Shown here: one piece after another, positions 33,861 to 47,448 of the stretch
Position numbering within the stretch: position 1 is the first letter of the stretch
Layout: every line of letters starts with the position of its first letter
NCBI RefSeq assembly: GCF_932526225.1
Contig: NC_064046.1
Coordinates: 15,327,408 to 15,391,407, forward strand
DNA length: 64,000 bases
Origin: Nematostella vectensis
Lineage: Eukaryota; Cnidaria; Anthozoa; Actiniaria; Edwardsiidae
Direction: 5' to 3'
The notes under the pieces: generated by a model
Seen by the model: the letters and a program-made list of their open reading frames with translations, nothing else
Told to the model about the DNA's origin: nothing
The model's database searches: none
Position numbers and translations under genes: made by a program

Positions 33861-35936
33861 CTTTTAATACTATTGGTATCGTAAACTATCCCAAGCAAAG
33901 TCACCATCGGGCTGGAGGTTACATTCGGGAAAAGCTTCAGGGTTACATTCGGGAATTTGTTTTACGAGTGTAACCTCCAAAAGGTTACAATCGATAATTT
34001 TTTATCCGAATGTAAATTCCAAAAAGTAACATTAGGAAAAATAAAACAGTATACTCGGAAAAAAAGGTATATCAATCTATCAAGCGCTATGCTCTATGTT
34101 AGAATCTACTTAATCAAGTTATTCAAGGAATCTATTTAGTTCTTGTGTGCATAAAATATGTACAGGATCCTGAACAAAGCATGAGCACATCAAAGATGCT
34201 GAGAGTACATAAAACTGTCCCTATAACTTCTTTTTATGTCATGACACACCAAGAACAGTATAATTAAGTATTGATATTTAAAAAAAAAATAAAGAAAAAA
34301 AAATAGGCTATCAGCGGGTGTCGAACCCGGGTGGCTGCATTAGTAGTCAAGTGCCCGCAACGAAAGACTAACGTGGCATTGCTGAAGGGAATTGTAATGA
34401 AAATTACTATTAATACTATTGTTATCGTAAACTATCCCAAGCAAAGTCACCATCGGACTGGAGGTTACATTCGGGAAAAGCTTCAGGGTTACATTCGGGA
34501 ATTTGTTTTACGATTGTAACCTCCAAAAGGTTACAATCGATAATTTTTTTTCCGAATGTAAATTCCAAAAAGTAACATTAGGAAAAATAAAACAGTATAC
34601 TCGGAAAAAAAGGTATATCAATCTATCGAGCGCTATGCTCTATGTTAGAATCTACTTAAGTTATTCAAGGAATCTAGTTAGTTCTTGTGTGCATAAAATA
34701 TGTACAGGATCCTGAAAAAAGCATGAGCACATCAAAGATGCTGAGAGTACATAAAAATGTCCCTATACCTTCTTTTTATGTCATGACACACCAAGAACAG
34801 TATAATTAAGTATCGATATTAAAAAAAAAATAAAGAAAAAAAAATAGGCTATCAGCGGGAATTGAACCCAGGTCGCTGCGTTAGTAGTCAAGTGCCCGCA
34901 ACGAAAGACTAACGTGGCATTGCTGAAGGGAATTGCAATGAAAATTACTTTTAATACTATTGGTATCGTAAACTATCCCAAGCAAAGTCACCATCGGACT
35001 GGAGGTTACATTCGGGAAAAGCTTCAGGGTTACATTCGGGAATTTGTTTTACGAGTGTAACCTCCAAAAGGTTACAATCGATAATTTTTTTTCCGAATGT
35101 AAATTCCAAAAAGTAACATTAGGAAAAATAAAACAGTATACCCGGAAAAAAATGTATATCAATCTATCGAGCGCTATGCTCTATGTTAGAATCTACTTAA
35201 GTTATCCAAGGAATCTAGTTAGTTCTTGTGTGCATAAAATATGTACAGGATCCTGAACAAAGCATGAGCACATCAAAGATGCTGAGAGTACATAAAAATG
35301 TCCCTATACCTTCCTTTTATGTCATGACACACCAAGAACAGTATAATTAAGTATCGATATTTAAAAAAAAATTAAGAACAAAAAATAGGCTATCAGCGGG
35401 AATCGGACCCGGGTCGCTGCGTTAGTAGTCAAGTGCCCGCAACGAAAGACTAACGTGGCATTGCTGAAGGAAATTGTAATGAAAATTACTTTTAATGCTC
35501 ATGGTATCGTAAACTATCCCAAGCAAAGTCACCATCGGACTGGAGGTTACATTCGGGAAAAGCTATAGGGTTACATTCGGGAATTTGTTTTACGAGTGTA
35601 ACCTCCAAACGGTTACAATCGATAATTTTTTTTCCGAATGTAAACTCCAAAAAGTAACATTAGGAAAAATAAAACAGTATACTCGGAAAAAAAGGTATAT
35701 CAATCTTTCGAGCGCTATGCTCTATGTTAGAATCTACTTAATCAAGTTATTCAAGGAATCTAGTTAGTTCTTGTGTGCATAAAATATGTACAGGATCCTG
35801 AACAAAGCATGAGCACATCAAAGATGCTGAAAGTACGTAAAAATGTCCCTATACCTTCTTTTTATGTCATGACACACCAAGAACAGTATAATTAAGTATC
35901 GATATTTTAAAAAAAAATAAAGAAAAAAAAATAGGC

Positions 35937-36286
35937 TATCTACGGGAATCGAACCTCCAAAAGGTTACAATCGATAAAATTTTTTCCGAATGTAAATTCC
36001 AAAAAGTAACATTAGGAAAAATAAAACAGTATACTCGGAAAAAAAGGTATATCAATCTATCGAGCGCTATGCTCTATGTTAGAATCTACTTAATCAAGTT
36101 ATCCAAGGAATCTAGTTAGTTCTTGTGTGCATAAAATATGTACAGGATCCTGAACAAAGCATGAGCACATCAAAGATGCTGAGAGTACATAAAAATGTCC
36201 CTATACCTTCTTTTTATGTCATGACACACCCAGAACAGTATAATTAAGTATCGATATTTAAAAAAAAATAAAGAAAAAAAATAGGC
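35937..36286. repeat. Short monomer (type S) 10
   Basis: 350 bp; counterpart of 29922 in the second 6.0 kb block. Confidence 0.9.
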
Positions 36287-37402
36287 TATCAGCGGGAATC
36301 GAACCCGGGTCGCTGCGTTAGTAGTCAAGTGCCCGCAACGAAAGACTAACGTGGCATTGCTGAAGGGATTTGTAATGAAAATTACTTTTAATACTATTGG
36401 TATCGTAAACTATCCCAAGCAAAGTCACAAAGCAAAGTCACCATCGGACTGGAGGTTACATTCGGGAAAAGCTTCAGGGTTACATTCGGGAATTTGTTTT
36501 ACGAGTGAAACCTCCAAAAGGTTACAATCGATAATTTTTTTTCCGAATGTAAATTCCAAAAAGTAAAATTAGGAAAAATAAAACAGTATACTCGGAAAAA
36601 AAGGTATATCAATCTATCTAGCGCTATGCTCTATCTTAGAATCTACTTAATCAAGTTATCCAAGGAATCTAGTTAGTTCTTGTGTGCATAAAATATGTAC
36701 AGGATCCTGAACAAAGCATGAGCACATCAAAAATGCTGAGAGTACATAAAAATGTCCCTATACCTTCTTTTTATGTCATGACACACCCAGAACAGTATAA
36801 TTAAGTATCGATATTTAAAAAAAAAAATAAAGAAAAAAAAAATAGGCTATCAGCGGGAATCGAACCCGGGTCGCTGCGTTAGTTGTCAAGTGCCCGCAAC
36901 GAAAGACTAACGTGGCATTGCTGAAGGGAATTGTAATGAAAATTACTTTCAATACTATTGGTATCGTAAACTATCCCAAGCAAAGTCACCAAGCAAAGTC
37001 ACCATCGGACTGGAGGTTACATTCGGGAAAAGCTTCAGGGTTACATTCGGGAATTTGTTTTACGAGTGTAACCTCCAAAAGGTTACAATCGATAATTTTT
37101 TTTCCGAATGTAAATTCCAAAAAGTAACATTAGGAAAAATAAAACAGTATACCCGGAAAAAAATGTATATCAATCTATCGAGCGCTATGCTCTATGTTAG
37201 AATCTACTTAAGTTATCCAAGGAATCTAGTTAGTTCTTGTGTGCATAAAATATGTACAGGATCCTGAACAAAGCATGAGCACATCAAAGATGCTGAAAGT
37301 ACATAAAAATGTCCCTATACCTTCTTTTTATGTCATGACACACCAAGAACAGTATAATTAAGTATCGATATTTAAAAAAAAAATAAAGAAAAAAAAATAG
37401 GC

Positions 37403-37753
37403 TATCTACGGGAATCGAACCTCCAAAAGGTTACAATCGATAAAATTTTTTCCGAATGTAAATTCCAAAAAGTAACATTAGGAAAAATAAAACAGTATAC
37501 TCGGAAAAAAAGGTATATCAATCTATCGAGCGCTATGCTCTATGTTAGAATCTACTTAATCAAGTTATCCAAGGAATCTAGTTAGTTCTTGTGTGCATAA
37601 AATATGTACAGGATCCTTAACAAAGCATGAGCACATCAAAGATGCTGAGAGTACATAAAAATGTCCCTATACCTTTTTTTTATGTCATGACACACCCAGA
37701 ACAGTATAATTAAGTATCGATATTTAAAAAATAATTAAGAACAAAAAATAGGC
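37403..37753. repeat. Short monomer (type S) 11
   Basis: 351 bp; counterpart of 31390, including the GATCCTTAAC change. Confidence 0.9.
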
Positions 37754-39404
37754 TATCAGCGGGAATCGAACCCGGGTCGCTGCGTTAGTAGTCAAGTGCC
37801 CGCAACGAAAGACTAACGTGGCATTGCTGAAGTGAATTTTAATGAAAATTACTTTTAATACTATTGGTATCGTAAACTATCCCAAGCAAAGTCACCATCG
37901 GACTGGAGGTTACATTCGGGAAAAGCTTCAGGGTTACATTCGGGAATTTGTTTTACGAGTGTAACCTCCAAAAGGTTACAATCGATAAATATTTTTCCGA
38001 ATGTAAATTCCAAAAAGTAACATTAGGAAAAATAAAACAGTATACTCGGAAAAAAAGGTATATCAATCTATCGAGCGCTATGCTCTATGTTAGAATCTAC
38101 TTAATCAAGTTATTCAAGGAATCTAGTTAGTTCTTGTGTGCATAAAATATGTACAGGATCCTGAACAAAGCATGAGCACATCAAAGATGCTGAGAGTACA
38201 TAAAAATGTCCCTATACCTTCTTTTTATGTCATGACACACCAAGAACAGTATAATTAAGTATCGATATTTAAAAAAAAAAAATAAAGAAAAAAAAAATAG
38301 GCTATCAGTGGGAATCGAACCCAGGTCGCTGCGTTAGTTGTCAAGTGCCCGCAACGAAAGACTAACGTGGCATTGCTGAAGGGAATTGTAATGAAAATTA
38401 CTTTTAATACTATTGGTATCGTAAACTATCCCAAGCAAAGTCACCAAGCAAAGTCACCATCGGACTGGAGGTTACATTCGGGAAAAGCTTCAGGGATACA
38501 TTCGGGAATTTGTTTTACGAGTGTAACCTCCAAAAGGTTACAATCGATAATTTTTTTTCCGAATCTAAATTCCAAAAAGTAACATTAGGAAAAATAAAAC
38601 AGTATACCCGGAAAAAAATGTATATCAATCTATCGAGCGCTATGCTCTATGTTAGAATCTACTTAAGTTATCCAAGGAATCTAGTTAGTTCTTGTGTGCA
38701 TAAAATATGTACAGGATCCTGAACAAAGCATGAGCACATCAAAGATGCTGAGAGTACATAAAAATGTCCCTATACCTTCCTTTTATGTCATGACACACCA
38801 AGAACAGTATAATTAAGTATCGATATTTAAAAAAAAATTAAGAACAAAAAATAGGCTATCAGCGGGAATCGGACCCGGGTCGCTGCGTTAGTAGTCAAGT
38901 GCCCGCAACGAAAGACTAACGTGGCATTGCTGAAGGAAATTGTAATGAAAATTACTTTTAATGCTATTGGTATCGTAAACTATCCCAAGCAAAGTCACCA
39001 TCGGACTGGAGGTTACATTCGGGAAAAGCTATAGGGTTACATTCGGGAATTTGTTTTACGAGTGTAACCTCCAAACGGTTACAATCGATAATTTTTTTTC
39101 CGAATGTAAATTCCAAAAAGTAACATTAGGAAAAATAAAACAGTATACTCGGAAAAAAAGGTATATCAATCTATCAAGCGCTATGCTCTATCTTAGAATC
39201 TACTTAATCAAGTTATCCAAGAAATCTAGTTAGTTCTTGTGTGCATAAAATATGTACAGGATCCTGAACAAAGCATGAGCACATCAAAGATGCTGAAAGT
39301 ACATAAAAATGTCCCTATACCTTCTTTTTATGTCATGACACACCAAGAAGAGTATAATTAAGTATCGATATTTTAAAAAAAAAAATTAAGAAAAAAAAAT
39401 AGGC

Positions 39405-39755
39405 TATCAGCGGGAATCGAACCTCCAAAAGGTTACAATCGATAAAATTTTTTCCGAATTTAAATTCCAAAAAGTAACATTAGGAAAAATAAAACAGTAT
39501 ACTCGGAAAAAAAGGTATATCAATCTATCGAGCGCTATGCTCTATGTTAGAATCTACTTAATCAAGTTATCCAAGGAATCTAGTTAGTTCTTGTGTGCAT
39601 AAAATATGTACAGGATCCTGAACAAAGCATGAGCACATCAAAGATACTGAGAGTACATAAAAATGTCCCTATACCTTCTTTTAATGTCATGACACACCAA
39701 GAACAGTAAAATTAAGTATCGATATTTAAAAAAAAATAAAGAAAAAAAAATAGGC
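39405..39755. repeat. Short monomer (type S) 12
   Basis: 351 bp; counterpart of 33392, including GAATTTAAATTCC. It is the last short monomer; none is seen from here to the right edge. Confidence 0.9.
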
Positions 39756-40320
39756 TATCAGCGTGAATCGAACCCGGGTCGCTGCGTTAGTAGTCAAGTG
39801 CCCTCAACGAAAGACTAACGTGGCATTGCTGAAGGGAATTGTAATGCAAATTAGGGAATTGTAATGCAAATTACTTTTAATACTATTGGTATCGTAAACT
39901 ATCCCAAGCAAAGTCACCATCGGGCTGGAGGTTACATTCGGGAAAAGCTTCAGGGTTACATTCGGGAATTTGTTTTACGAGTGTAACCTCCAAAAGGTTA
40001 CAATCGATAATTTTTTATCCGAATGTAAATTCCAAAAAGTAACATTAGGAAAAATAAAACAGTATACTCGGAAAAAAAGGTATATCAATCTATCGAGCGC
40101 TATGCTCTATGTTAGAATCTACTTAATCAAGTTATCCAAGGAATCTAGTTAGTTCTTGTGTGCATAAAATATGTACAGGATCCTGAACAAAGCATGACCA
40201 CATCAAAGATATTGAGAGTACATAAAAATGTCCCTATACCTTCTTTTTATGTCATGACACACCAAGAACAGTATAAGTAAGTATCGATATTTAAAAAAAA
40301 AAAAAAAGAAAAAAATAGGC

Positions 40321-43300
40321 TATCAGCGTAAATCGAACCCGGGTCGCTGCGTTAGTAGTCAAGTGCCCGCAACGAAAGACTAACGTGGCATTGCTGAAGG
40401 GAATTGTAATGAAAATTACTATTAATACTATTGGTATCGTAAACTATCCCAAGCAAAGTCACCATCGGACTGGAGGTTACATTCGGGAAAACCTTCAGGG
40501 TTACATTCGGGAATTTGTTTTACGAGTGTAACCTCCAAAAGGTTACAATCGATAATTTTTTTTCCGAATGTAAATTTCAAAAAGTAACATTAGGAAAAAT
40601 AAAACAGTATACTCGGAAAAAAAGGTATATCAATCTATCGAGCGCTATACTCTATGTTAGATTCTACTTAATCAAGTTATCCAAGGAATCTAGTTAGTTC
40701 TTGTGTGCATAGAATATGTACAGGATCCTGAACAAAGCATGAGCACATCAAAGATGCTGAGAGTACATAAAAATGTCCCTATACCTTCTTATAATGTCAT
40801 GACACACCAAGAACAGTATAATTAAGTATCGATATTTAAAAAAAAATAATAAAGAAAAAAAAAATAGGCTATCAGCGGGAATCGAACCCGGGTAGCTGCG
40901 TTAGTAGTCAAGTGCCCGCAACAAAAGACTACAAGGCATTGCTGAAGGGAATTGTAATGAAAATTACTTTTAATACTATTGGTATCGTAAACTATCCCAA
41001 GCAAAGTCACCATCGGACTGGAGTTTACATTCGGGAAAAGCTTCAGGGTTACATTCGGGAATTTTTTTTACGAGTGTAACCTCCAAAAGGTTACAATCGA
41101 TATTTTTTTTCCGAATGTAAATTCCAAAAAGTAACATTAGGAAAAATAAAACAGTATACTCGCAAAAAATTGATATCAATCTATCGAGCGCTATGCTCTT
41201 TGTTAGAATCTACTTAATCAAGTTATCCAAGGAATCTAGTTAGTTCGTGTGTGCATAAAATATGTACAAGATCCTGAACAAAGCATGAGCACATCAAAGA
41301 TGCTGAGAGTACATAAAAATGTCCCTATACCTTCTTTTTATGTCATAAAACACCAAGAACAGTATAATTAAGTATCGATATTTAAAAAAAAAAAGAAAGA
41401 AAAAAAAAATAGGCTATCAGCGGGAATCGAACCCGTGTCGCTGCGTTAGTAGTCAAGTGCCCGCAACTAAAGACTAACGTGGAATTGCTGAAAGGAATTT
41501 TAATGAAAATTACTTTTAATACTATTGGTATCGTAAACTATCCCAAGCAAAGTCACCATCGAACTGGAGGTTACATTCCGGAAAAGCTTCAGGGTTACAT
41601 TCGGGAATTTGTTTTACGAGTGTAACCTCCAAAAGGTTACAATCGATAATTTTTTTCCGAATGTAAATTCCAAAAAGTAACATTAGGAAAAATAAAACAG
41701 TATACTCGGAAAAAAAGGTATATCAATCTATCGAGCGTTATGCTCTATGTTAGAATCTACTTAATCAAGTTATCCAAGGAATCTAGTTAGTTCTTGTGTG
41801 CATAAAATATGTACAGGATCCTGAACATAGCATGAGCACATCAAAGATGCTGAGAGTACATAAAAATGTTCCTATACCTTCTTTTAATGTCATGACACAT
41901 CAAGAACAGTAAAATTAAGTATCGATATTTAAAAAAAAATAAAGAAAAAAAATAGGCTATCAGCGTGAATCGAACCCGTGTCGCTGCGTTAGTAGTCAAG
42001 TGCCCTCAACGAAAAACTAACGTGGCATTGCTGAAGGGAATTGTAATGCAAATTAGGGAATTGTAATGCAAATTACTTTTAATACTATTGGTATCGTAAA
42101 CTATCCCAAGCAAAGTCACCATCGGACTGGAGGTTACATTCAAGAAAAGCTTCAGGGTTACATTCGGGAATTTGTTTTACGAGTGTAACCTCCAAAAGGT
42201 TACAATCGATAGTTTTTTTTCGAATGTAAATTCCAAAAAGTAACATTAGGAAAAATAAAACAGTATACTCGGAAAAAAAGGTATATCAATCTATCGAGCG
42301 CTATGCTCTATGTTAGAATCTACTTAATCAATTTATCCAAGGAATCTAGTCAATTCTTGTGTGCATAAAATATGTACAGGATCCTGAACAAAGCATGAGC
42401 ACATCAAAGATGCTGAGAGTACATAAAAATGTCCCTATACCTTCTTTTTATGTCATGACACACCAAGAACAGTATTATTAAGTATCGATATTTAAAAAAA
42501 AAATAAAGAAAAAAAATAGGCTATCAGCGGGAATCGAACCCAGGTCGCTGCGTTAGTAGTCAAGTGCCCGCAACGAAAGACTAACGTGGCATTGCTGAAG
42601 GGAATTGCAATGAAAATTACTTTTAATACTATTGGTATCGTAAACTATCCCAAGCAAAGTCACCATCGGGCTGGAGGTTACATTCGGGAAAAGCTTCAGG
42701 GTTACATTCGGGAATTTGTTTTACGAGTTTAACCTCCAAAAGGTTACAATCGATAATTTTTTATCCGAATGTAAATTCCAAAAAGTAACATTAGGAAAAA
42801 TAAAACAGTATACTCGGAAAAAAAGGTATATCAATCTATCGAGCGCTATGCTCTATCTTAGAATCTACTTAATCAAGTTATTCAAGGAATCTAGTTAGTT
42901 CTTGTGTGCATAAAATATGTACAGGATCCTGAACAAAGCATGAGCACATCAAAGATGCTGAGAGTACATAAAAATGTCAGTATACCTTCTTTTTATGTCA
43001 TGACACACCAAGAACAGTATAATTAAGTATCGATATTAAAAAAAAATAAAGAAAAAAAAATAGGCTATCAGCGGGAATCGAACCCGGGTCGCTGCGTTAG
43101 TAGTCAAGTGCCCGCAACGAAAGACTAACGTGGCATTTCTGAAAGGAATTGTAATGAAAATTACTTTAATACTATTGGTATCGTAAACTATCCCAAGCAA
43201 AGTCACCATCGGACTTGAGGTTACATTCGGGAAAAGCTTCAGGGTTACATTCGGGAATTTGTTTTACGAGTGTAACCTCCAAAAGGTTACAATCGATAAT

Positions 43301-46300
43301 TTTTTTTTACGAATGTAAATTCCAAAAAGTAACATTAGGAAAAATAAAACAGTATACTCGGAAAAAAAGGTATATCAATCTATCGAGCGCTATGCTCTAT
43401 CTTAGAATCTACTTAATCAAGTTATTCAATGAATCTAGTTAGTTCTTGTGTGCATAAAATATGTACAGGATCCTGAACAAAGCATGAGCACATCAAAGAC
43501 GCTGAGAGTACATAAAAATGTCCCTATACCTTCTTTTTATGTCATGACACACCAAGAACAGTATAATTAAGTATCGATATTTAAAAAAAAAAATAAAGAA
43601 AAAAAATAGGCTATCAGCGGGAATCGAACCCAGGTCGCTGCGTTAGTAGTCAAGTGCCCGCAACGAAAGACTAACGTGGCATTGCTGAAGGGAATTGTAA
43701 TGAAAATTACTTTTAATACTATTGGTATCGTAAACTATCCCAAGCAAAGTCACCATCGGACTGGAGGTTACATTAGGGAAAAGCTTCAGGGTTACATTCG
43801 AGAATTTGTTTTACGAGTGTAACCTCCAAAAGGTTACAATCGATAATTTTTTCCTGAATGTAAATTCCAAAAAGTAACATTAGGAAAAATAAAACAGTAT
43901 ACTCGGAAAAAAAGGTATATCAATCTATCGAGCGCTATGCTCTATGTTAGAAACTACTTAATCAATTTATCCAAGGACTCTAGTTAATTCTTGTGTGCAT
44001 AAAATATGTACAGGATCCTGAACAAAGCATGAGCACATCAAAGATGCTGAGAGTACATAAAAATGTCCCTATACCTTCTTTTTATGTCATGACACACCAA
44101 GAACAGTATAATTAAGTATCGATATTTAAAAAAAAAATAAAGAAAAAAAATAGGCTATCAGCGGGAATCGAACCCGGGTCGCTGAATTAGTAGTCAAGTG
44201 CCCGCAACGAAAGACTAACGTGGCATTGCTGAAGGGAATTGTAATGAAAATTACTTTTAATACTATTGGTATCGTAAACTATCCCAAGCAAAGTCACCAT
44301 CGGACTGGAGGTTACATTCGGGAAAAGCTTTAGGGTTACATTCGGGAATTTGTTTTACGAGTGTAACCTCCAAAAGGTTACAATCGATAATTTTTTCCTG
44401 AATGTAAATTCCAAAAAGTAACATTAGGAAAAATAAAACAGTATACTCGGAAAAAAAGGTATATCAATCTATCGAGCGCTATGCTCTATGTTAGAATCTA
44501 CTTAATCAAGTTATCCAAGGAATCTAGTTAGTTCTTGTGTGCATAAAATATGTACAGGATCCTGAACAAAGCATGACCACATCAAAGATATTGAGAGTAC
44601 ATAAAAATGTCCCTATACCTTCTTTTTATGTCATGACACACCAAGAACAGTATAAGTAAGTATCGATATTTAAAAAAAAAAAAAAGAAAAAAATAGGCTA
44701 TCAGCGTAAATCGAACCCGGGTCGCTGCGTTAGTAGTCAAGTGCCCGCAACGAAAGACTAACGTGGCATTGCTGAAGGGAATTGTAATGAAAATTACTAT
44801 TAATACTATTGGTATCGTAAACTATCCCAAGCAAAGTCACCATCGGACTGGAGGTTACATTCGGGAAAACCTTCAGGGTTACATTCGGGAATTTGTTTTA
44901 CGAGTGTAACCTCCAAAAGGTTACAATCGATATTTTTTTTTCCGAATGTAAATTTCAAAAAGTAACATTAGGAAAAATAAAACAGTATACTCGGAAAAAA
45001 AGGTATATCAATCTATCGAGCGCTCTACTCTATGTTAGAATCTACTTAATCAAGTTATCCAAGGAATCTAGTTAGTTCTTGTGTGCATAGAATATGTACA
45101 GGATCCTGAACAAAGCATGAGCACATCAAAGATGCTGAGAGTACATAAAAATGTCCCTATACCTTCTTTTAATGTCATGACACACCAAGAACAGTATAAT
45201 TAAGTATCGATATTTAAAAAAAAATAATAAAGAAAAAAAAAATAGGCTATCAGCGGGAATCGAACCCGGGTAGCTGCGTTAGTAGTCAAGTGCCCGCAAC
45301 AAAAGACTACAAGGCATTGCTGAAGGGAATTGTAATGAAAATTACTTTTAATACTATTGGTATCGTAAACTATCCCAAGCAAAGTCACCATCGGACTGGA
45401 GTTTACATTAGGGAAAAGCTTCAGGGTTACATTCGGGAATTTGTTTTACGAGTGTAACCTCCAAAAGGTTACAATCGATATTTTTTTTCCGAATGTAAAT
45501 TCCAAAAAGTAACATTAGGAAAAATAAAACAGTATACTCGCAAAAAATTTATATCAATCTATCGAGCGCTATGCTCTTTGTTAGAATCTACTTAATCAAG
45601 TTATCCAAGGAATCTAGTTAGTTCGTGTGTGCATAAAATATGTACAAGATCCTGAACAAAGCATGAGCACATCAAAGATGCTGAGAGTACAAAAAAATTT
45701 CCCTATACCTTCTTTTTATGTCATAAAACACCAAGAACAGTATAATTAAGTATCGATATTTAAAAAAAAAAAGAAAGAAAAAAAAAAATAGGCTATCAGC
45801 GGGAATCGAACCCGGGTCGCTGCGTTAGTAGTCAAGTGCCCGCAACGAAAGACTAACGTGGCATTGCTGAAAGGAATTGTAATGAAAATTACTTTTAATA
45901 CTATTGGTATCGTAAACTATCCCAAGCAAAGTCACCATCGAACTGGAGGTTACATTCCGGAAAAGCTTCAGGGTTACATTCGGGAATTTGTTTTACGAGT
46001 GTAACCTCCAAAAGGTTACAATCGATAATTTTTTTCCGAATGTAAATTCCAAAAAGTAACATTAGGAAAAATAAAACAGTATACTCGGAAAAAAAGGTAT
46101 ATCAATCTATCGAGCGTTATGCTCTATGTTAGAATCTACTTAATCAAGTTATCCAAGGAATCTAGTTAGTTCTTGTGTGCATAAAATATGTACAGGATCC
46201 TGAACAAAGCATGAGCACAGCAAAGATGCTGAGAGTACATAAAAATGTTCCTATACCTTCTTTTAATGTCATGACACACCAAGAACAGTAAAATTAAGTA

Positions 46301-47448
46301 TCGATATTTAAAAAAAAATAAAGAAAAAAAATAGGCTATCAGCGTGAATCGAACCCGGGTCGCTGCGTTAGTAGTCAAGTGCCCTCAACGAAAGACTAAC
46401 GTGGCATTGCTGAAGGGAATTGTAATGCAAATTAGGGAATTGTAATGCAAATTACTTTTAATACTATTGGTATCGTAAACTATCCCAAGCAAAGTCACCA
46501 TCGGACTGGAGGTTACATTCGGGAAAAGCTTCAGGGTTACATTCGGGAATTTGTTTTACGAGTGTAACCTCCAAAAGGTTACAATCGATAGTTTTTTTTC
46601 GAATGTAAATTCCAAAAAGTAACATTAGGAAAAATAAAACAGTATACTCGGAAAAAAAGGTATATCAATCTATCGAGCGCTATGCTCTATTTTAGAATCT
46701 ACTTAATCAAGTTATTCAAGGAATCTAGTTAGTTCTTGTGTGCATAAAATATGTACAGGATCCTGAAAAAAGCATGAGCACAGCAAAGACGCTGAGAGTA
46801 CATAAAAATGTCCCTATACCTTTTTTTTATGTCATGACACACCAAGAACAGTATTATTAAGTATCGATATTTAAAAAAAAAATAAAGAAAAAAAAAAAGC
46901 TATCAGCGGGAATCGAACCCAGGTCGCTGCGTTAGTAGTCAAGTGCCCGCAACGAAAGACTAACGTGGCATTGCTGAAGGGAATTGCAATGAAAATTACT
47001 TTTAATACTATTGGTATCGTAAACTATCCCAAGCAAAGTCACCATCGGGCTGGAGGTTACATTCGGGAAAAGCTTCAGGGTTACATTCGGGAATTTGTTT
47101 TACGAGTGTAACCTCCAAAAGGTTACAATCGATAATTTTTTTATCCGAATGTAAATTCCAAAAAGTAACATTAGGAAAAATAAAACAGTATACTCGGAAA
47201 AAAAGGTATATCAATCTATCGAGCGCTATGCTCTATGTTAGAATCTACTTAATCAAGTTATCCAAGGAATCTAGTTAGTTCTTGTGTGCATAAAATATGT
47301 ACAGGATCCTGAACAAAGCATGACCACATCAAAGATATTGAGAGTACATAAAAATGTCCCTATACCTTCTTTTTATGTCATGACACACCAAGAACAGTAT
47401 AAGTAAGTATCGATATTTAAAAAAAAAAAAAAAAAGAAAAAAATAGGC
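40321..47448. repeat. 7.13 kb thirteen-monomer block, copy A
   Basis: Monomers 40321, 40870, 41415, 41958, 42522, 43066, 43612, 44156, 44699, 45248, 45794, 46337 and 46901. The first eight (to about 44698) match the first eight of the next block at a shift of 7127 bp. The last five instead repeat the opening of this same block, offset 4378-4379 bp. Copy A is therefore an 8-mer plus a partial second 8-mer, and its end coincides with a 13-monomer boundary. Confidence 0.88.
44699..46900. repeat. Partial repeat of an 8-monomer unit (4.38 kb offset)
   Basis: Monomers 44699, 45248, 45794 and 46337 match 40321, 40870, 41415 and 41958 at 4378-4379 bp. Shared rare features are the CGTAAATCG head, the CATAGAATATG change, AACAAAAGACTACAAGGC, CATTCCGGAAAAGC and the 20-bp duplication. 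Two 8-monomer repeats therefore overlap in copy A. Confidence 0.88.

Larger units (their letters stand above)
28281..34308. repeat. 6.0 kb twelve-monomer block, copy 1
   Basis: Monomers 28281, 28822, 29376, 29922 (short), 30272, 30835, 31390 (short), 31741, 32290, 32844, 33392 (short) and 33743. The order recurs immediately downstream with shifts of 6028 falling to 6013 bp. The 13-bp step is explained by a 13-bp duplication present in 28822 but absent from 34850. Shared rare variants place the upstream limit of homology between about 27990 and 28053, inside monomer 27737. Inside the block, 28822-29921 also resembles 32290-33391, an older duplication offset by 3468 bp. Confidence 0.93.
34309..40320. 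repeat. 6.0 kb twelve-monomer block, copy 2
   Basis: Monomers 34309, 34850, 35391, 35937 (short), 36287, 36848, 37403 (short), 37754, 38303, 38857, 39405 (short) and 39756. It matches copy 1 monomer by monomer, including private changes such as AATGCTCATGG (35493 region), TATCTACGGG heads on two short monomers, GATCCTTAAC near 37616 and a 20-bp duplication in the last monomer. Homology ends in 39756, whose tail (GCATGACCAC, 40195) belongs to the next repeat family. Confidence 0.93.
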
